Part shown: positions 19,983-28,866 of the stretch, piece after piece
Numbering within the stretch: the stretch's first letter is position 1
Layout of the letters: every line of letters begins with the position of its first letter
Origin: Phormidium tenue FACHB-886
Lineage (GTDB): Bacteria; Cyanobacteriota; Cyanobacteriia; Elainellales; Elainellaceae
Direction of reading: 5' to 3'
DNA length: 64,000 nucleotides
NCBI RefSeq assembly: GCF_014764505.1
Contig: NZ_JACXWX010000027.1
Coordinates: 1-64,000, forward strand
Position numbers and translations under genes: made by a program
The notes under the pieces: model-generated
The model's input: the letters and a program-made list of their open reading frames with translations, nothing else
The model's database searches: none
Told to the model about the DNA's origin: nothing

Positions 19983-22625
19983 ATGATCCGCAATCAGTTC
20001 AAAGCTTTTCACCGTTTATTCACCTTCAGTCCATTCAGAGGACGCCGATCGCCCATTGCCTATAGCATCCTCACCCTCCTCACTGCCCTATTGTGCAGCC
20101 TTCTCACACCTGCATTCGCCATTCCCTCCACCTCAGCTTCAACCCTAACCGCACAAATCACACCATCTCTCGAACAAGGCAAATCTCTCTACGAATCCGG
20201 AAACTTTGCCGAAGCGGCAGCCGTGCTGCATCAGGCCGCCGCTGCCGCCCGATCGCAAAACGACCCGCTGACAGAAGCGATTGCCCTCAGCAACCTCTCC
20301 CTTGTACAGCAGCAGTTGGGCAACTGGACAGAAGCCACCCAAGCCATTGAGCAGGCGATCTCGCTGCTGCAAGCCATCCCCGATCGGGATGCCGTCCTCG
20401 CCCAAGCCCTCGAAGTCCAAGGTCGGCTCCAGTTCTCCCGTGGCGATGCCGAAGCGGCTCTCAATACTTGGAAGCAAGCCGGAACCTATTATGACCGCCT
20501 CAGAGACCCGAATGGCGTGATTCGCAGCCGCATCAACCAAGCACAGGCCCTACAAGCCCTGGGCATGTATCGTCGGGCCATTACAACGCTCGAACAACTT
20601 GTAAACTCATTCTCCGCTCAACCGCCTACTGCAGCGCAGGTGGTTGCACTCCGTAGCTTGGGCGATGCACTGCGGGTAGCAGGGACCTTAGATCAGTCCA
20701 CTCCCGTTTTGATCCGCAGCCTGACGCTGGCTCAACAGCTCAACCTGCCCCAACAGATCGCCGCCACCCAGCTCAGCTTGGGAAATGCTTACACGAGTCA
20801 AGACATTTCTAAAGCACTAGAGTTCTACCAGCAAGTGATCAACGGTTCTGGCACAGCCATGACCCAAATCCAAGCGCAGCTCAACCGCCTCAAGCTACTG
20901 ATTGACGCACAGCAGAAGCAATCCAGCCCACCGGAAATTGCTGCCCAAATCAGCAGCATTCCGACGCTAGTCTCAGAGGCAACGGCGCAAATCGATCGCT
21001 TGCCTCCCAGCCGTCCAGCCATCTACGCTCGGATTAACCTGGCCCATAACTTGACCACCTGGAAAGATCTAGACCAGCAAGAAGAAATTATCCCGCAGCT
21101 CTTAGCAACCGCAGCTCAGCAGGCCCAAAGCTTACAGGACGTGCGAGCCGAATCGTTTGCTCAGGGAAATTTGGGTAACCTCTATGAGCAGCGGGGTCAG
21201 TGGATCGAGGCACAGCAGGTGACAACGACTGCCCTAAATTTAGCCAAACAGATCAGCGCCGATGATATGACTTATCGCTGGCAGTGGCAGCTCGGACGGG
21301 TACTCAATCAACAGCAGCAGCGAGAACCCGCGATTGCCGCCTATGCCGAAGCGATTGATACACTGCGATTGCTCCGTAGCGACCTAACCGCAACCAATCC
21401 AGATGTTCAGTTTTCGTTTCGAGAGAGCGTGGAACCCGTCTATCGTCAGTTTGTGGGGCTGCTGCTGCAACCCTACGTGGAATCCACCCAAACCGATCTA
21501 GAACAAGCCCGCAAAACAATTGAATCCCTGCAACTGGCAGAACTGGATAACTTTTTTAGAACCGCTTGTTTAAATGCTCAAGAACAGCAGATTGATGAGA
21601 TCGATCGCAAAGCCGCCGTTCTCTACCCAATTATTTTGGACGATCGCTTAGAAGTGATTCTGAGTCTTCCTGGTGGACAATTGCGTCGATATACTGCACT
21701 TGATGCAGGTCAGTCACAGGTTGAATCGCGTGCTATTGCACTAGCCGCATTTCTGAAGCAGTTGACTGCGAACGATCGAGTCTTGCCGCTGGCACAACAG
21801 TTTTATGATTGGCTGATTCGACCCGCCGAAGTGGACTTGGAAAACAGCGGCGTTGAAACGCTCGTATTTGTGCTAGATGGTGTACTGCGAAACATTCCAA
21901 TGGCCGTTTTGCACGATGGCATCGAATATCTGATTGAGAAGCCCTACAGTTTAGCACTCACTCCTGGTCTCCAACTGCTAGAATCTCAGCCGCTGGAACC
22001 GCGACGGCTGAATGTGCTTCTAGGTGGACTGAGCGAAGCCCGTCCACCCAATTTTCCACCCCTCAACAATGTGACGAGCGAGTTTGATGGCATTCAGTCG
22101 GAAGTCCGCGAGAGTCAAGAACTCTTAAACGATCGCTTTACCACGGAGGAGATTCAGCAGGCGATCGGTGCGGTTCCGTATCCAGTTGTGCATCTGGCAA
22201 CGCACGGTGTCTTTGACTCAGATCGCGAAAAGACCTTCATTTTGACCTGGAACGGCGAACTCGATATTGATCAGCTGAGAAGCCTGCTCCAGGCTACAGA
22301 AGTGGGTCGGCAGCGCCCAATTGAGCTCCTGGTGCTTAGCGCTTGCGAAACGGCAGAAGGAGACGATCGGGCTGCCTTGGGATTGGCGGGTGTTGCCGTC
22401 CGAGCAGGTGCTCGCAGTACGGTAGCAACACTGTGGCAGGTCAACGATGAAGCGATGTCGCTGCTCATGAAGCAGTTTTATCAGGAGTTGGTTAAGCCGA
22501 ACGTGACCAAAGCCGAAGCCCTGCGTCAGGCTCAGCGAGCCATTCTAAAAGATGCCAACAACCCAGATTATGCCCAGCCCTATTACTGGAGTCCAGTGGT
22601 GCTCATTGGCAATTGGCAATCTTGA
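19983..22625 (+). CDS. Secreted TPR-CHAT caspase-like protease
   Basis: 880 residues from the ATG at 19983, with GGAA seven bases upstream. A GTG at 19941 would overlap the exoprotein gene and add 14 residues. A signal peptide or membrane anchor is visible (AYSILTLLTALLCSLLTPA). About ten TPR-type helical hairpins fill residues 45-500. A CHAT protease domain lies at about 590-880 with the dyad His741 (HLATHG) and Cys788 (LSACET), plus the GVAVRAGARSTVATLWQV and YYWSPVVLIGNW signatures. TPR-CHAT proteins are caspase-like peptidases. The partner gene suggests that it acts on, or is guided by, the exoprotein outside the cytoplasm. Confidence 0.9.
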   Translation: MIRNQFKAFHRLFTFSPFRGRRSPIAYSILTLLTALLCSLLTPAFAIPSTSASTLTAQITPSLEQGKSLYESGNFAEAAAVLHQAAAAARSQNDPLTEAIALSNLSLVQQQLGNWTEATQAIEQAISLLQAIPDRDAVLAQALEVQGRLQFSRGDAEAALNTWKQAGTYYDRLRDPNGVIRSRINQAQALQALGMYRRAITTLEQLVNSFSAQPPTAAQVVALRSLGDALRVAGTLDQSTPVLIRSLTLAQQLNLPQQIAATQLSLGNAYTSQDISKALEFYQQVINGSGTAMTQIQAQLNRLKLLIDAQQKQSSPPEIAAQISSIPTLVSEATAQIDRLPPSRPAIYARINLAHNLTTWKDLDQQEEIIPQLLATAAQQAQSLQDVRAESFAQGNLGNLYEQRGQWIEAQQVTTTALNLAKQISADDMTYRWQWQLGRVLNQQQQREPAIAAYAEAIDTLRLLRSDLTATNPDVQFSFRESVEPVYRQFVGLLLQPYVESTQTDLEQARKTIESLQLAELDNFFRTACLNAQEQQIDEIDRKAAVLYPIILDDRLEVILSLPGGQLRRYTALDAGQSQVESRAIALAAFLKQLTANDRVLPLAQQFYDWLIRPAEVDLENSGVETLVFVLDGVLRNIPMAVLHDGIEYLIEKPYSLALTPGLQLLESQPLEPRRLNVLLGGLSEARPPNFPPLNNVTSEFDGIQSEVRESQELLNDRFTTEEIQQAIGAVPYPVVHLATHGVFDSDREKTFILTWNGELDIDQLRSLLQATEVGRQRPIELLVLSACETAEGDDRAALGLAGVAVRAGARSTVATLWQVNDEAMSLLMKQFYQELVKPNVTKAEALRQAQRAILKDANNPDYAQPYYWSPVVLIGNWQS

Positions 22626-22784
22626 GTGTTTGGCGCAGCTTTCATTACTCTGCAACGAATTGTTTGCAAATAGTAGATCGTCTGCTCCAGCGGCTAACAT
22701 CGGGCAATTCGTTCTGGGCAAATGTTTGTTGAACACTTGGCATAGACTTGCCGTGCTTCTACGTCGTCAGAACAGTTAGGACAG

Positions 22785-22825
22785 GGACATTTTTTGGGTG
22801 CGCTCCGCGCACCCAAAAAATGTCC
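22785..22825. terminator. Perfect 19-bp bidirectional terminator hairpin
   Basis: GGACATTTTTTGGGTGCGC and its exact reverse complement are separated by only TCC. T/A runs inside the stem give a U-tract in either direction. It sits between the convergent CHAT gene (ends 22625) and the PPC-like gene (ends 22892), so it can serve both. The rest of 22626-22891 holds nothing recognisable. Confidence 0.75.
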
Positions 22826-22891
22826 TAAGCTACTTGACGACAGCTACAGTTGGAGCTAGATTTATGCGTCATTCACAACCTCATTGAATTT

Positions 22892-23272
22892 CTAAAGTGA
22901 CGTTAACTTGAACTGATATTTAAGGTTCTGAGTTGGCTTATCAAAGGCAATGTAGCAGTCAAGCGGTGGTGCACCTGCTGGAATAGTCTGAACGGGAATA
23001 TCGCTAGAGCTTTTGCTAGAACTTTTTTTAGAACCTGCCAATTTTGTAATTTGACCGCTTAGCGGATTTTTTACAAAGAACGAGAAACTCATTTTTCCGC
23101 TTTGAGTTTGGAATGAACTTCTCACCTTGAAGGCAGCACCAGGTTGAATCGTAAATTTGTAAACATCAGTGCGATCGGAACCTGCAAGCGAATCTTTACC
23201 TTGAATCGTTCGGACCCCTCCACGCTCTAGAAAACCAAGATTGCGAGCAGTTGCAAAAGTATTGTCAGCCAT
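22892..23272 (-). CDS. Small PPC-like domain protein
   Basis: 126 residues from the ATG at 23272, chosen because AGGAG lies nine bases upstream; an upstream in-frame start at 23299 is weaker. The whole protein resembles one PPC-type beta-sandwich: TDVYKFTIQPGAAFKVRSSF, then FFVKNPLSGQ, and a final YQFKLTSL strand. No signal peptide is visible. It has the same fold type as the N-terminal domain of the propeller protein at 7455-9497. It lies 13 bp after the ABC ATPase gene and is probably the last gene of that operon; its role is unknown. Confidence 0.6.
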   Translation of the reverse strand: MADNTFATARNLGFLERGGVRTIQGKDSLAGSDRTDVYKFTIQPGAAFKVRSSFQTQSGKMSFSFFVKNPLSGQITKLAGSKKSSSKSSSDIPVQTIPAGAPPLDCYIAFDKPTQNLKYQFKLTSL

Positions 23273-23285
23273 TGTTTTTCTCCTG

Positions 23286-23960
23286 TTATTGATGAACAAT
23301 TAAACCGTCTTGAACGCGAATCACCCGTTTCGTTTGAGCTGCAACTTCCGAATCATGGGTGACGATGACGACCGTTATGCCCTGCTGATTAAGCTGATTG
23401 AGTAACTTCATCACCTCTTGAGATGTTTCAGTGTCGAGTGCGCCTGTGGGTTCATCGGCTAAAACGAGTGCTGGTCGATTTACCAATGCCCGCGCGATCG
23501 CCACTCGCTGTTGTTGTCCACCAGAAAGCTGACTCGGTCGGTTAAATAGGTGATCACCTAATCCCACCTGCCGCAATGCCGAGATTGCTTTTTGGCGACG
23601 CTTCTGACGAGGAACGTTGGCGTAAATCATTGGCAGCATGACATTCTCAAGTGCGGTGGAGCGCGGCAGTAGATTGAATTGCTGAAAGACAAATCCAATG
23701 CGTTGATTGCGGATATAGGCCAGTTCATTGGGGTTAAGCACTGTTAAGTTTTTGCCTGCTAGAACGTAATGTCCAGTAGTGGGGCGATCCAAGCAGCCGA
23801 TCAGATTCATCAATGTAGATTTACCTGAGCCAGATGCACCCATAATTGCGACTAGCTCTCCTTGCTCGACGGAAAGATCAATTCGCTTGAGAACGGGTAT
23901 ATTTACTTCCCCCAACTGGTAAGTTTTAGTAACAGACTGCATCCAAATCATGGTAGCCAT
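23286..23960 (-). CDS. MacB/LolD-type ABC exporter ATPase
   Basis: 224 residues from the ATG at 23960; a GTG at 23969 and an ATG at 23951 are alternatives. The Walker A (GASGSGKST), signature ([15 protein letters not shown]) and Walker B with D-loop ([10 protein letters not shown]) are all intact. It is the ATP-hydrolysing partner of the permease encoded just upstream, whose stop it nearly touches. The closest family is the MacB/LolD/DevA group, which drives type I-like export through the periplasm with an HlyD-type adaptor. The adaptor is at 25268-26692. Confidence 0.9.
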   Translation of the reverse strand: MATMIWMQSVTKTYQLGEVNIPVLKRIDLSVEQGELVAIMGASGSGKSTLMNLIGCLDRPTTGHYVLAGKNLTVLNPNELAYIRNQRIGFVFQQFNLLPRSTALENVMLPMIYANVPRQKRRQKAISALRQVGLGDHLFNRPSQLSGGQQQRVAIARALVNRPALVLADEPTGALDTETSQEVMKLLNQLNQQGITVVIVTHDSEVAAQTKRVIRVQDGLIVHQ

Positions 23961-23961
23961 G

Positions 23962-25233
23962 TTAATCACTCCGTAAAGCAGTAATCGGATCTAATCGAGC
24001 TGCATTGCGTGCTGGAATGACGCCAGCTAAAAGCCCTACAGCGAATGACAGCCCTAACCCACATAAGATTGACCAGATGGAAACGATAAAGGGAAGCTGT
24101 AGCAATGTGGCAGTACCCAGTGCAATCAGAATGCCAAGCCCCATGCCTATACAACCACCTGCAATTGAAATCACAGTCGCTTCGGTTAGGAACTGGTACA
24201 GAATGGTAGAATTCGTTGCTCCAACCGCTTTGCGAATGCCAATCTCTCTGGTTCGTTCCACCACTGAAACCAGCATGATATTTGCGATGCCAATGCCACC
24301 TACGACCAGCGAGATACTGGCGATCGCTACAACCATTACGGTAAATAAACCCACCACGGTTGTGAATGTATTCGCGACATCTGTTTGATTACGGATACTG
24401 AAATCATCGGCTTGAGTGGAAGCAAGATTGTGACGTAAACGCAGTAAATTAGTGACCTGAAACTCAACGGCTTTGAGTTGATTTTGATCGCTGGCTTTGA
24501 CATAGATACCATTGACCGAAACACCTTTTATTGCATTGTTGCCGACAATCCGGGAAGACATATTGCTCAGGGGAATAAAGACCTGATCGTCTCGATCAAT
24601 TGAGCCTTCTGACCCCTTCGGCTCAAACGTGCCAATAATTTCGTAGCTGTTTCCTTGAATGCGGAGTTGCTGACCGAGCGCATCTCCATCGCTGAAGAGT
24701 GACTTTTCTACCGTAGAACCTAAAATTGCGACTGGTGTAGCTTGATCCATTTCTTCTTGGCTGAAAAATCGACCTTGAGTGAGATGGGTATTTCTCGCCT
24801 CCAAGTAGTTCATGTCAATGCCGACAATATTGGTAGAGTGATTGTCCTGCCCAGCAACAACCTGACCTGGACGCTGAAGATAGGCAGAGACGATTTGAAC
24901 GAGAGGCTGCTCTTGAATCGCTTTGGCATCTTGCCAGGTTAGCGTTGAACTGGAACCCAATCCTTGGCTGATGCCGCCTGTTCTGGCAGCACTAGGAAAG
25001 ATTTGCAGTACGTCTGTGCCTAAAGCCTGAATTTGCTGTTCGGTTGCTTTTTGTACACCCTGCCCCACTGAGGTAATCGCAATGACAGAGGCAATGCCAA
25101 TAATCACACCCAGCATGGTTAATCCGGTACGAAGTTTGTTGTTCCACAATGCCTCAACCGCCATTGACAGGATTTCAATGACCGCGACCGACTGAGCACG
25201 GTGAGACAAGGTCCGAGGTAAAGTAATCGTCAT
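23962..25233 (-). CDS. MacB-type ABC exporter permease (FtsX fold)
   Basis: 423 residues. An N-terminal membrane helix follows AVEALWNNKLRTGLTMLGVI. A large periplasmic MacB_PCD domain (residues about 50-280) has the GQGVQKATEQQIQALGTDVL motif. Three further helices form the FtsX domain, with GGIGIANIMLVSVVERTREI and IGIRKAVGAT between them, and the end is VIPARNAARLDPITALR. The gene order HlyD adaptor, permease, ATPase matches MacAB or cyanobacterial DevBCA systems. The substrate cannot be read from sequence; the neighbours suggest a lipid or polyketide product. Confidence 0.9.
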   Translation of the reverse strand: MTITLPRTLSHRAQSVAVIEILSMAVEALWNNKLRTGLTMLGVIIGIASVIAITSVGQGVQKATEQQIQALGTDVLQIFPSAARTGGISQGLGSSSTLTWQDAKAIQEQPLVQIVSAYLQRPGQVVAGQDNHSTNIVGIDMNYLEARNTHLTQGRFFSQEEMDQATPVAILGSTVEKSLFSDGDALGQQLRIQGNSYEIIGTFEPKGSEGSIDRDDQVFIPLSNMSSRIVGNNAIKGVSVNGIYVKASDQNQLKAVEFQVTNLLRLRHNLASTQADDFSIRNQTDVANTFTTVVGLFTVMVVAIASISLVVGGIGIANIMLVSVVERTREIGIRKAVGATNSTILYQFLTEATVISIAGGCIGMGLGILIALGTATLLQLPFIVSIWSILCGLGLSFAVGLLAGVIPARNAARLDPITALRSD

Positions 25234-25267
25234 AGGTTGTCTTTGGGAATGAATGGTTTAAGCGCGT

Positions 25268-26692
25268 TCACTGCCTGGGTGGACCTCCGGGTGGACCTCC
25301 GGGTGGACCTCCTTGTGGTCCTCCCTGGGGTCCAGAACCCCCAAACAGATTTGGCAGCGAGAACCCTGATGGTGGCGCTTCAGTCGGGACATTTAGTAGA
25401 ACATGTTCTGAGCCGTTTAGCCCGGTTTTAACTTCCGTCCGATTTTCGATCGTTGCGCCGGTTGTGATGGGAACAAATTTGGGTGGTTGATTGGGAGCAC
25501 CCACAAATACACCGTTGGCGCTCTCTTGACGAGTCACAGCAGCAGTTGGCACGGTAAGTACATTTTGCAACTGCCCTACTTTGAACTGAGCAGAGACATT
25601 CATACCCGATCGCAACTGCTGGGCTGCTTCCCCGATTAGTGTGACTTTCACTTCAAAACTGGTGACGTTCTGCTCGACGATGGCCTGAGTGGCAATTTGT
25701 GAGACTCGCCCCTGAAATGTTTTGCCAGGATAAGCGTCTGCCGTAATTTCGACTGATTGACCTACCCGAATTTGAGCCACGCTGCTCTCTGCTACATTTG
25801 CAACAACGCGATTCGTCGCGGCTAACGACAGAATGGAGGATGAGGTGGCAGAAGACACCGAACTGCCTGCCGTGGTGGGCGCCACAAATGCACCTGGATC
25901 AGCATATTTACGGCTAACCGTGCCGCTAAAGGGAGCGCGGATCACTGTGTCGTTAAGTTGAGCCTGGATAGTTTGTAATGATCCTTTGGCAGCTTCGACT
26001 TGGGCGCGAGCGGCTGCAATTTCCTCTTGGCGCGATCCAGCCTGGGAGAGAGCCAGCGCCTGTTGAACCTCTGCCAGTTTTGCTTCTGCAGTGTCACGAG
26101 CGGTACTAGCTTTGTTGTAGACTTGGCGAGAAATTGCTCCCGCTTCAAACAGTTCGCCATTGCGGCTTAGGTCGTCTTCGGCTTGTCTCAAATCAGCCTC
26201 AGCGCTCTCGACACGAGCTTGCGCTTGGGCAATTTCTTCTGTACGATTACCGGCTACCGATTTATCTAGATCGGCTTCTGCCTTGGCGAGCTGCGCCTGT
26301 GCTTGGGTTAATTGCCCCTGCAAATTGGAGTCGTCCATGTAAGCGATAACCTGCCCTTCCCGGACAAAGGCTCCTTCCTCAACCAGCAGCTTGGTTAAAA
26401 CTCCCGCTGTTTTAGGACTGACGTTAACCACCTGCTCTGGTTCAACGGTGCCATTGGCTGAAACTGTAACCGATAAATTTGTTCGCTCTACACGTACTAC
26501 GAGGGGACGCGGAGCCTGCTGTTGAGATAGCATCAGCCGTTGATATACCAGATAGCTGCCACCGGCAATCAGAAATAGGGAAAGCAATCCCAGCAACCAT
26601 TTTCCGAGCCTCAGCTTGCTGACAGGTTGGGGTGAAGACGCGGACTCCGGTAGGTCTGAATAATTGGTCGGATCAAGAGAATTAAATGCCAT
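25268..26692 (-). CDS. MacA/HlyD-type periplasmic adaptor
   Basis: 474 residues from the ATG at 26692; a TTG at 26725 is possible. A short cytoplasmic start and one membrane helix (WLLGLLSLFLIAGGSYLVY) precede a lipoyl half-motif (VNVSPKTAGVLTKLLVEEGA). A coiled-coil hairpin follows (residues about 110-240, many AQAQA/EAK heptads), then the second lipoyl half (VIRAPFSGTVS) and beta-barrel domains. The C-terminus is a GPQGGPPGGPP tail made by a 12-bp tandem repeat, unusual for this family. It links the MacB-type permease to an outer-membrane channel not encoded here. Confidence 0.88.
   Translation of the reverse strand: MAFNSLDPTNYSDLPESASSPQPVSKLRLGKWLLGLLSLFLIAGGSYLVYQRLMLSQQQAPRPLVVRVERTNLSVTVSANGTVEPEQVVNVSPKTAGVLTKLLVEEGAFVREGQVIAYMDDSNLQGQLTQAQAQLAKAEADLDKSVAGNRTEEIAQAQARVESAEADLRQAEDDLSRNGELFEAGAISRQVYNKASTARDTAEAKLAEVQQALALSQAGSRQEEIAAARAQVEAAKGSLQTIQAQLNDTVIRAPFSGTVSRKYADPGAFVAPTTAGSSVSSATSSSILSLAATNRVVANVAESSVAQIRVGQSVEITADAYPGKTFQGRVSQIATQAIVEQNVTSFEVKVTLIGEAAQQLRSGMNVSAQFKVGQLQNVLTVPTAAVTRQESANGVFVGAPNQPPKFVPITTGATIENRTEVKTGLNGSEHVLLNVPTEAPPSGFSLPNLFGGSGPQGGPQGGPPGGPPGGPPRQ
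25277..25324. repeat. 12-bp tandem repeat, four units
   Basis: Three exact GGGTGGACCTCC units and one variant (TTGTGGTCCTCC) lie in phase with the reading frame. They encode the GGPP repeats at the C-terminus of the HlyD-type adaptor. In-frame unit gain or loss would change tail length without breaking the protein. Confidence 0.75.
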
Positions 26693-26767
26693 GATCGTTC
26701 TTTGAATAGAAACTGAATGGGGCAAGGTGTCATTGACAATAGAGCAGAGCGTAAGCTGTTTAAGCGG

Positions 26768-26962
26768 CTAAGCGTATCTACCTTTAAAGCGCTCCAGAAG
26801 CTGTTTAGTGGCTGCAATCTTTTGCTGCACTTCTTCTTGTTTTTCTAGCTCGATCTTGCTGCCTGCCTGCTCAAACACCCGTTGCAGAGCAGATTCTAAA
26901 TCGACTTGCAGCTGAGTTATGTCGTTGTAGATTTTTTGTTTGATGTCTTCAGTAATATTCAT
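26768..26962 (-). CDS. Small helical protein in exporter operon
   Basis: 64 residues from the ATG at 26962, preceded by GGAG; a longer frame from 27004 lacks such support. The sequence is charged and helical throughout (DIKQKIYNDITQLQVDLESA, EVQQKIAATKQLLERF) and has no Cys or membrane segment. It lies between the two exporter gene sets on the same strand. I do not recognise a family. A helical carrier, chaperone or substrate-like peptide are all possible. Confidence 0.5.
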   Translation of the reverse strand: MNITEDIKQKIYNDITQLQVDLESALQRVFEQAGSKIELEKQEEVQQKIAATKQLLERFKGRYA

Positions 26963-27023
26963 AGTGTGACTCCAAATAGGTTTTGCATCAGAACATAAAA
27001 CCAATCTGTCAGCCTTTGAAGTG

Positions 27024-28793
27024 CTACTTTAAGTAACTTGTCGTGGAAACTGAATTGGATTCAATCTTGCCGTAGTCGAGCTTAATAATGCGATCGGCTA
27101 GGTGAAAGTAGCGATCGTCATGCGTGATGACTAGAACAACCTTGCCTCGCTCTTTAAGCTTGACCAAAATTTGCTTGTAGAACAGATCCCGAAAGAGCGG
27201 TTCTTGATCAGAAGCCCACTCATCAAATAAATAGATGGGGCGATCTTCTAAATAGGCAGTTAGCAATGCCAGACGTTTGCGCTGTCCTTGAGAAAGACGT
27301 GTCGTAGATAGAACTCCATCCTTGACCTGTACCTTGTGGTCGAGCTGTAGCTGTCTTAGATAACGTTCAACATCTTGATCTAGATCCATGTGATTAAATC
27401 CTAAATACGTGTCAAACAAGTGAAAGTCAGTGAAGATGGCGGAAAAATGCTGGCGGTACCATTCTCGGTTGTAATCAGTGATTGGAACTCCATCCAGTTC
27501 AATTGCGCCGGATTGAGGGATATACAGACCTGCGATTAATTTGGCTAAAGTTGATTTACCGCTACCGTTACCGCCCACAATGTAGGTGATCTCTCCGGGT
27601 TGCAGAGACAAGCTGAGGGGTCCTAGAAGGAATCCTTTCTCTTCGCCGCCTATGAGATGATGCAGAGGTCTACCGCCGTTGCCTCGATCGCCATGCGGGG
27701 GGCGGAAGGTCTTCTTCTCATCTGCTGCATTAGGTGGTTCGCCCTGTGCTTCGTGCGGTGGTGGGGGAAAGCCTGCATCTCCACCTTCTGGGTGATACAG
27801 GTAAGTTACCTGGTCGAGTTTGAGATAGCAAGATGAGCTGACCGGATCGAGAATGTCTGTTTCAACTTCAGAGTGACTTGCCAGCGACAGCTTCATCCGC
27901 TCAATTTTTTGTAAAGCGATATTGCCTCGTAGAATATCAGGCAGGCGGTTTAACAGGTTCTGCATTGGCATCGCTAGAAAAGTGCTAGTCAGAACGTAGG
28001 TAGACAGCATTGGTAGCGGAATGTGCATAAACCAGGGCAACACGAACAGAATGAATCCCAAACTGGTGAGCTGTGAGAGCTGCCCTAATCCATTGGCAAT
28101 TGCAAAGCTTTTCATCGCCGTTGTATTTTTTTGGCGTAAGCTTGTGGCGCTGCGCTGCAAGTTCTTGGATACAAAATCATTTCGTCTCGATCGGTGCAGC
28201 TTTAGCTCTTTTGTTCCCTTTGTGATAGCTTGAAAATGCTGGAGCAGTGTATCTTCCTCTTCTCTAGCCGCAGAGAACAAACGCCGTGCTTTTCCCAGTC
28301 GGTTTTGCACGCACCAAATGGCAAGCGATGTGAAGGCAATGGTCAGCGCAAAGATGGTGTTAGAGAGCCAGGCTAAATACACCAAGCAGCCTAAAACTGT
28401 AGCCAAATCAATGCAGATGTTTGGGATGGCAGATACAGCATGCGCTAGCGATCGTACATCATCGGTCATGGTGGCAATGAGTCGATGTTCGCCCAGTCTT
28501 TCCAAGTGATGCAGCGGAGAAGACAAAATATTTTGGCTGAGCTTCAGTCGCAGCTGATAAATGGCGCTCTGCGAAAGGCGAATCAGCATGAACTGTGAGA
28601 GCGTGCTTGTAACCAGAATGAATACCGCCAGTCCTGCGAAATAGAGTAGTGCGTTGGGTAAAGAAGCTTGGTTGACTGAACGATTGATTAATGAGATAAG
28701 TAAAGCATTGCCGCAGCCGCTCACCAATCCTGTTGTTGCGGCAATTACGATGTTGCGCCAGGATACCTCTAGAAGAAATCGAATGAATCGCAT
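27024..28793 (-). CDS. Cyclic-peptide-type ABC exporter (SyrD/PvdE-like)
   Basis: 589 residues; SD AAGG eight bases before the ATG. An N-terminal six-helix membrane domain (residues about 10-300) is fused to an ATPase domain with Walker A (GGNGSGKST), signature (LSQGQRKRLALL) and Walker B (IYLFDEWASDQ). The DEWASDQ form is typical of exporters next to non-ribosomal peptide or siderophore genes. A foreign-looking, Pro/Gly-rich stretch of about 45 residues interrupts the first ATPase strand at YLYHPEGGDAG...HHLIGGEEKG, without breaking the frame. It is likely the exporter of the type III PKS product made by the neighbouring gene. Confidence 0.85.
   Translation of the reverse strand: MRFIRFLLEVSWRNIVIAATTGLVSGCGNALLISLINRSVNQASLPNALLYFAGLAVFILVTSTLSQFMLIRLSQSAIYQLRLKLSQNILSSPLHHLERLGEHRLIATMTDDVRSLAHAVSAIPNICIDLATVLGCLVYLAWLSNTIFALTIAFTSLAIWCVQNRLGKARRLFSAAREEEDTLLQHFQAITKGTKELKLHRSRRNDFVSKNLQRSATSLRQKNTTAMKSFAIANGLGQLSQLTSLGFILFVLPWFMHIPLPMLSTYVLTSTFLAMPMQNLLNRLPDILRGNIALQKIERMKLSLASHSEVETDILDPVSSSCYLKLDQVTYLYHPEGGDAGFPPPPHEAQGEPPNAADEKKTFRPPHGDRGNGGRPLHHLIGGEEKGFLLGPLSLSLQPGEITYIVGGNGSGKSTLAKLIAGLYIPQSGAIELDGVPITDYNREWYRQHFSAIFTDFHLFDTYLGFNHMDLDQDVERYLRQLQLDHKVQVKDGVLSTTRLSQGQRKRLALLTAYLEDRPIYLFDEWASDQEPLFRDLFYKQILVKLKERGKVVLVITHDDRYFHLADRIIKLDYGKIESNSVSTTSYLK
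27661..27793 (-). other. In-frame low-complexity insertion in the ATPase domain
   Basis: About 130 bp encode PPPPHEAQGEPPNAADEK and a later FRPPHGDRGNGGRPLHH. They sit where related transporters pass directly from one strand to the next (FLLGPLSLSL). GGD and GGEE flank the insert, hinting at a short duplication. The DNA contains a CGATCG core and G/C runs unlike the rest of the gene, suggesting a small repeat element that happens to stay open. Confidence 0.5.
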
Positions 28794-28866
28794 GTCGTTT
28801 GATCCTTGGTGTGAATGATCGTGATGAGTCCAAACTGTAGAGCTAGGTCAATGTCAGCAGCGTGGG

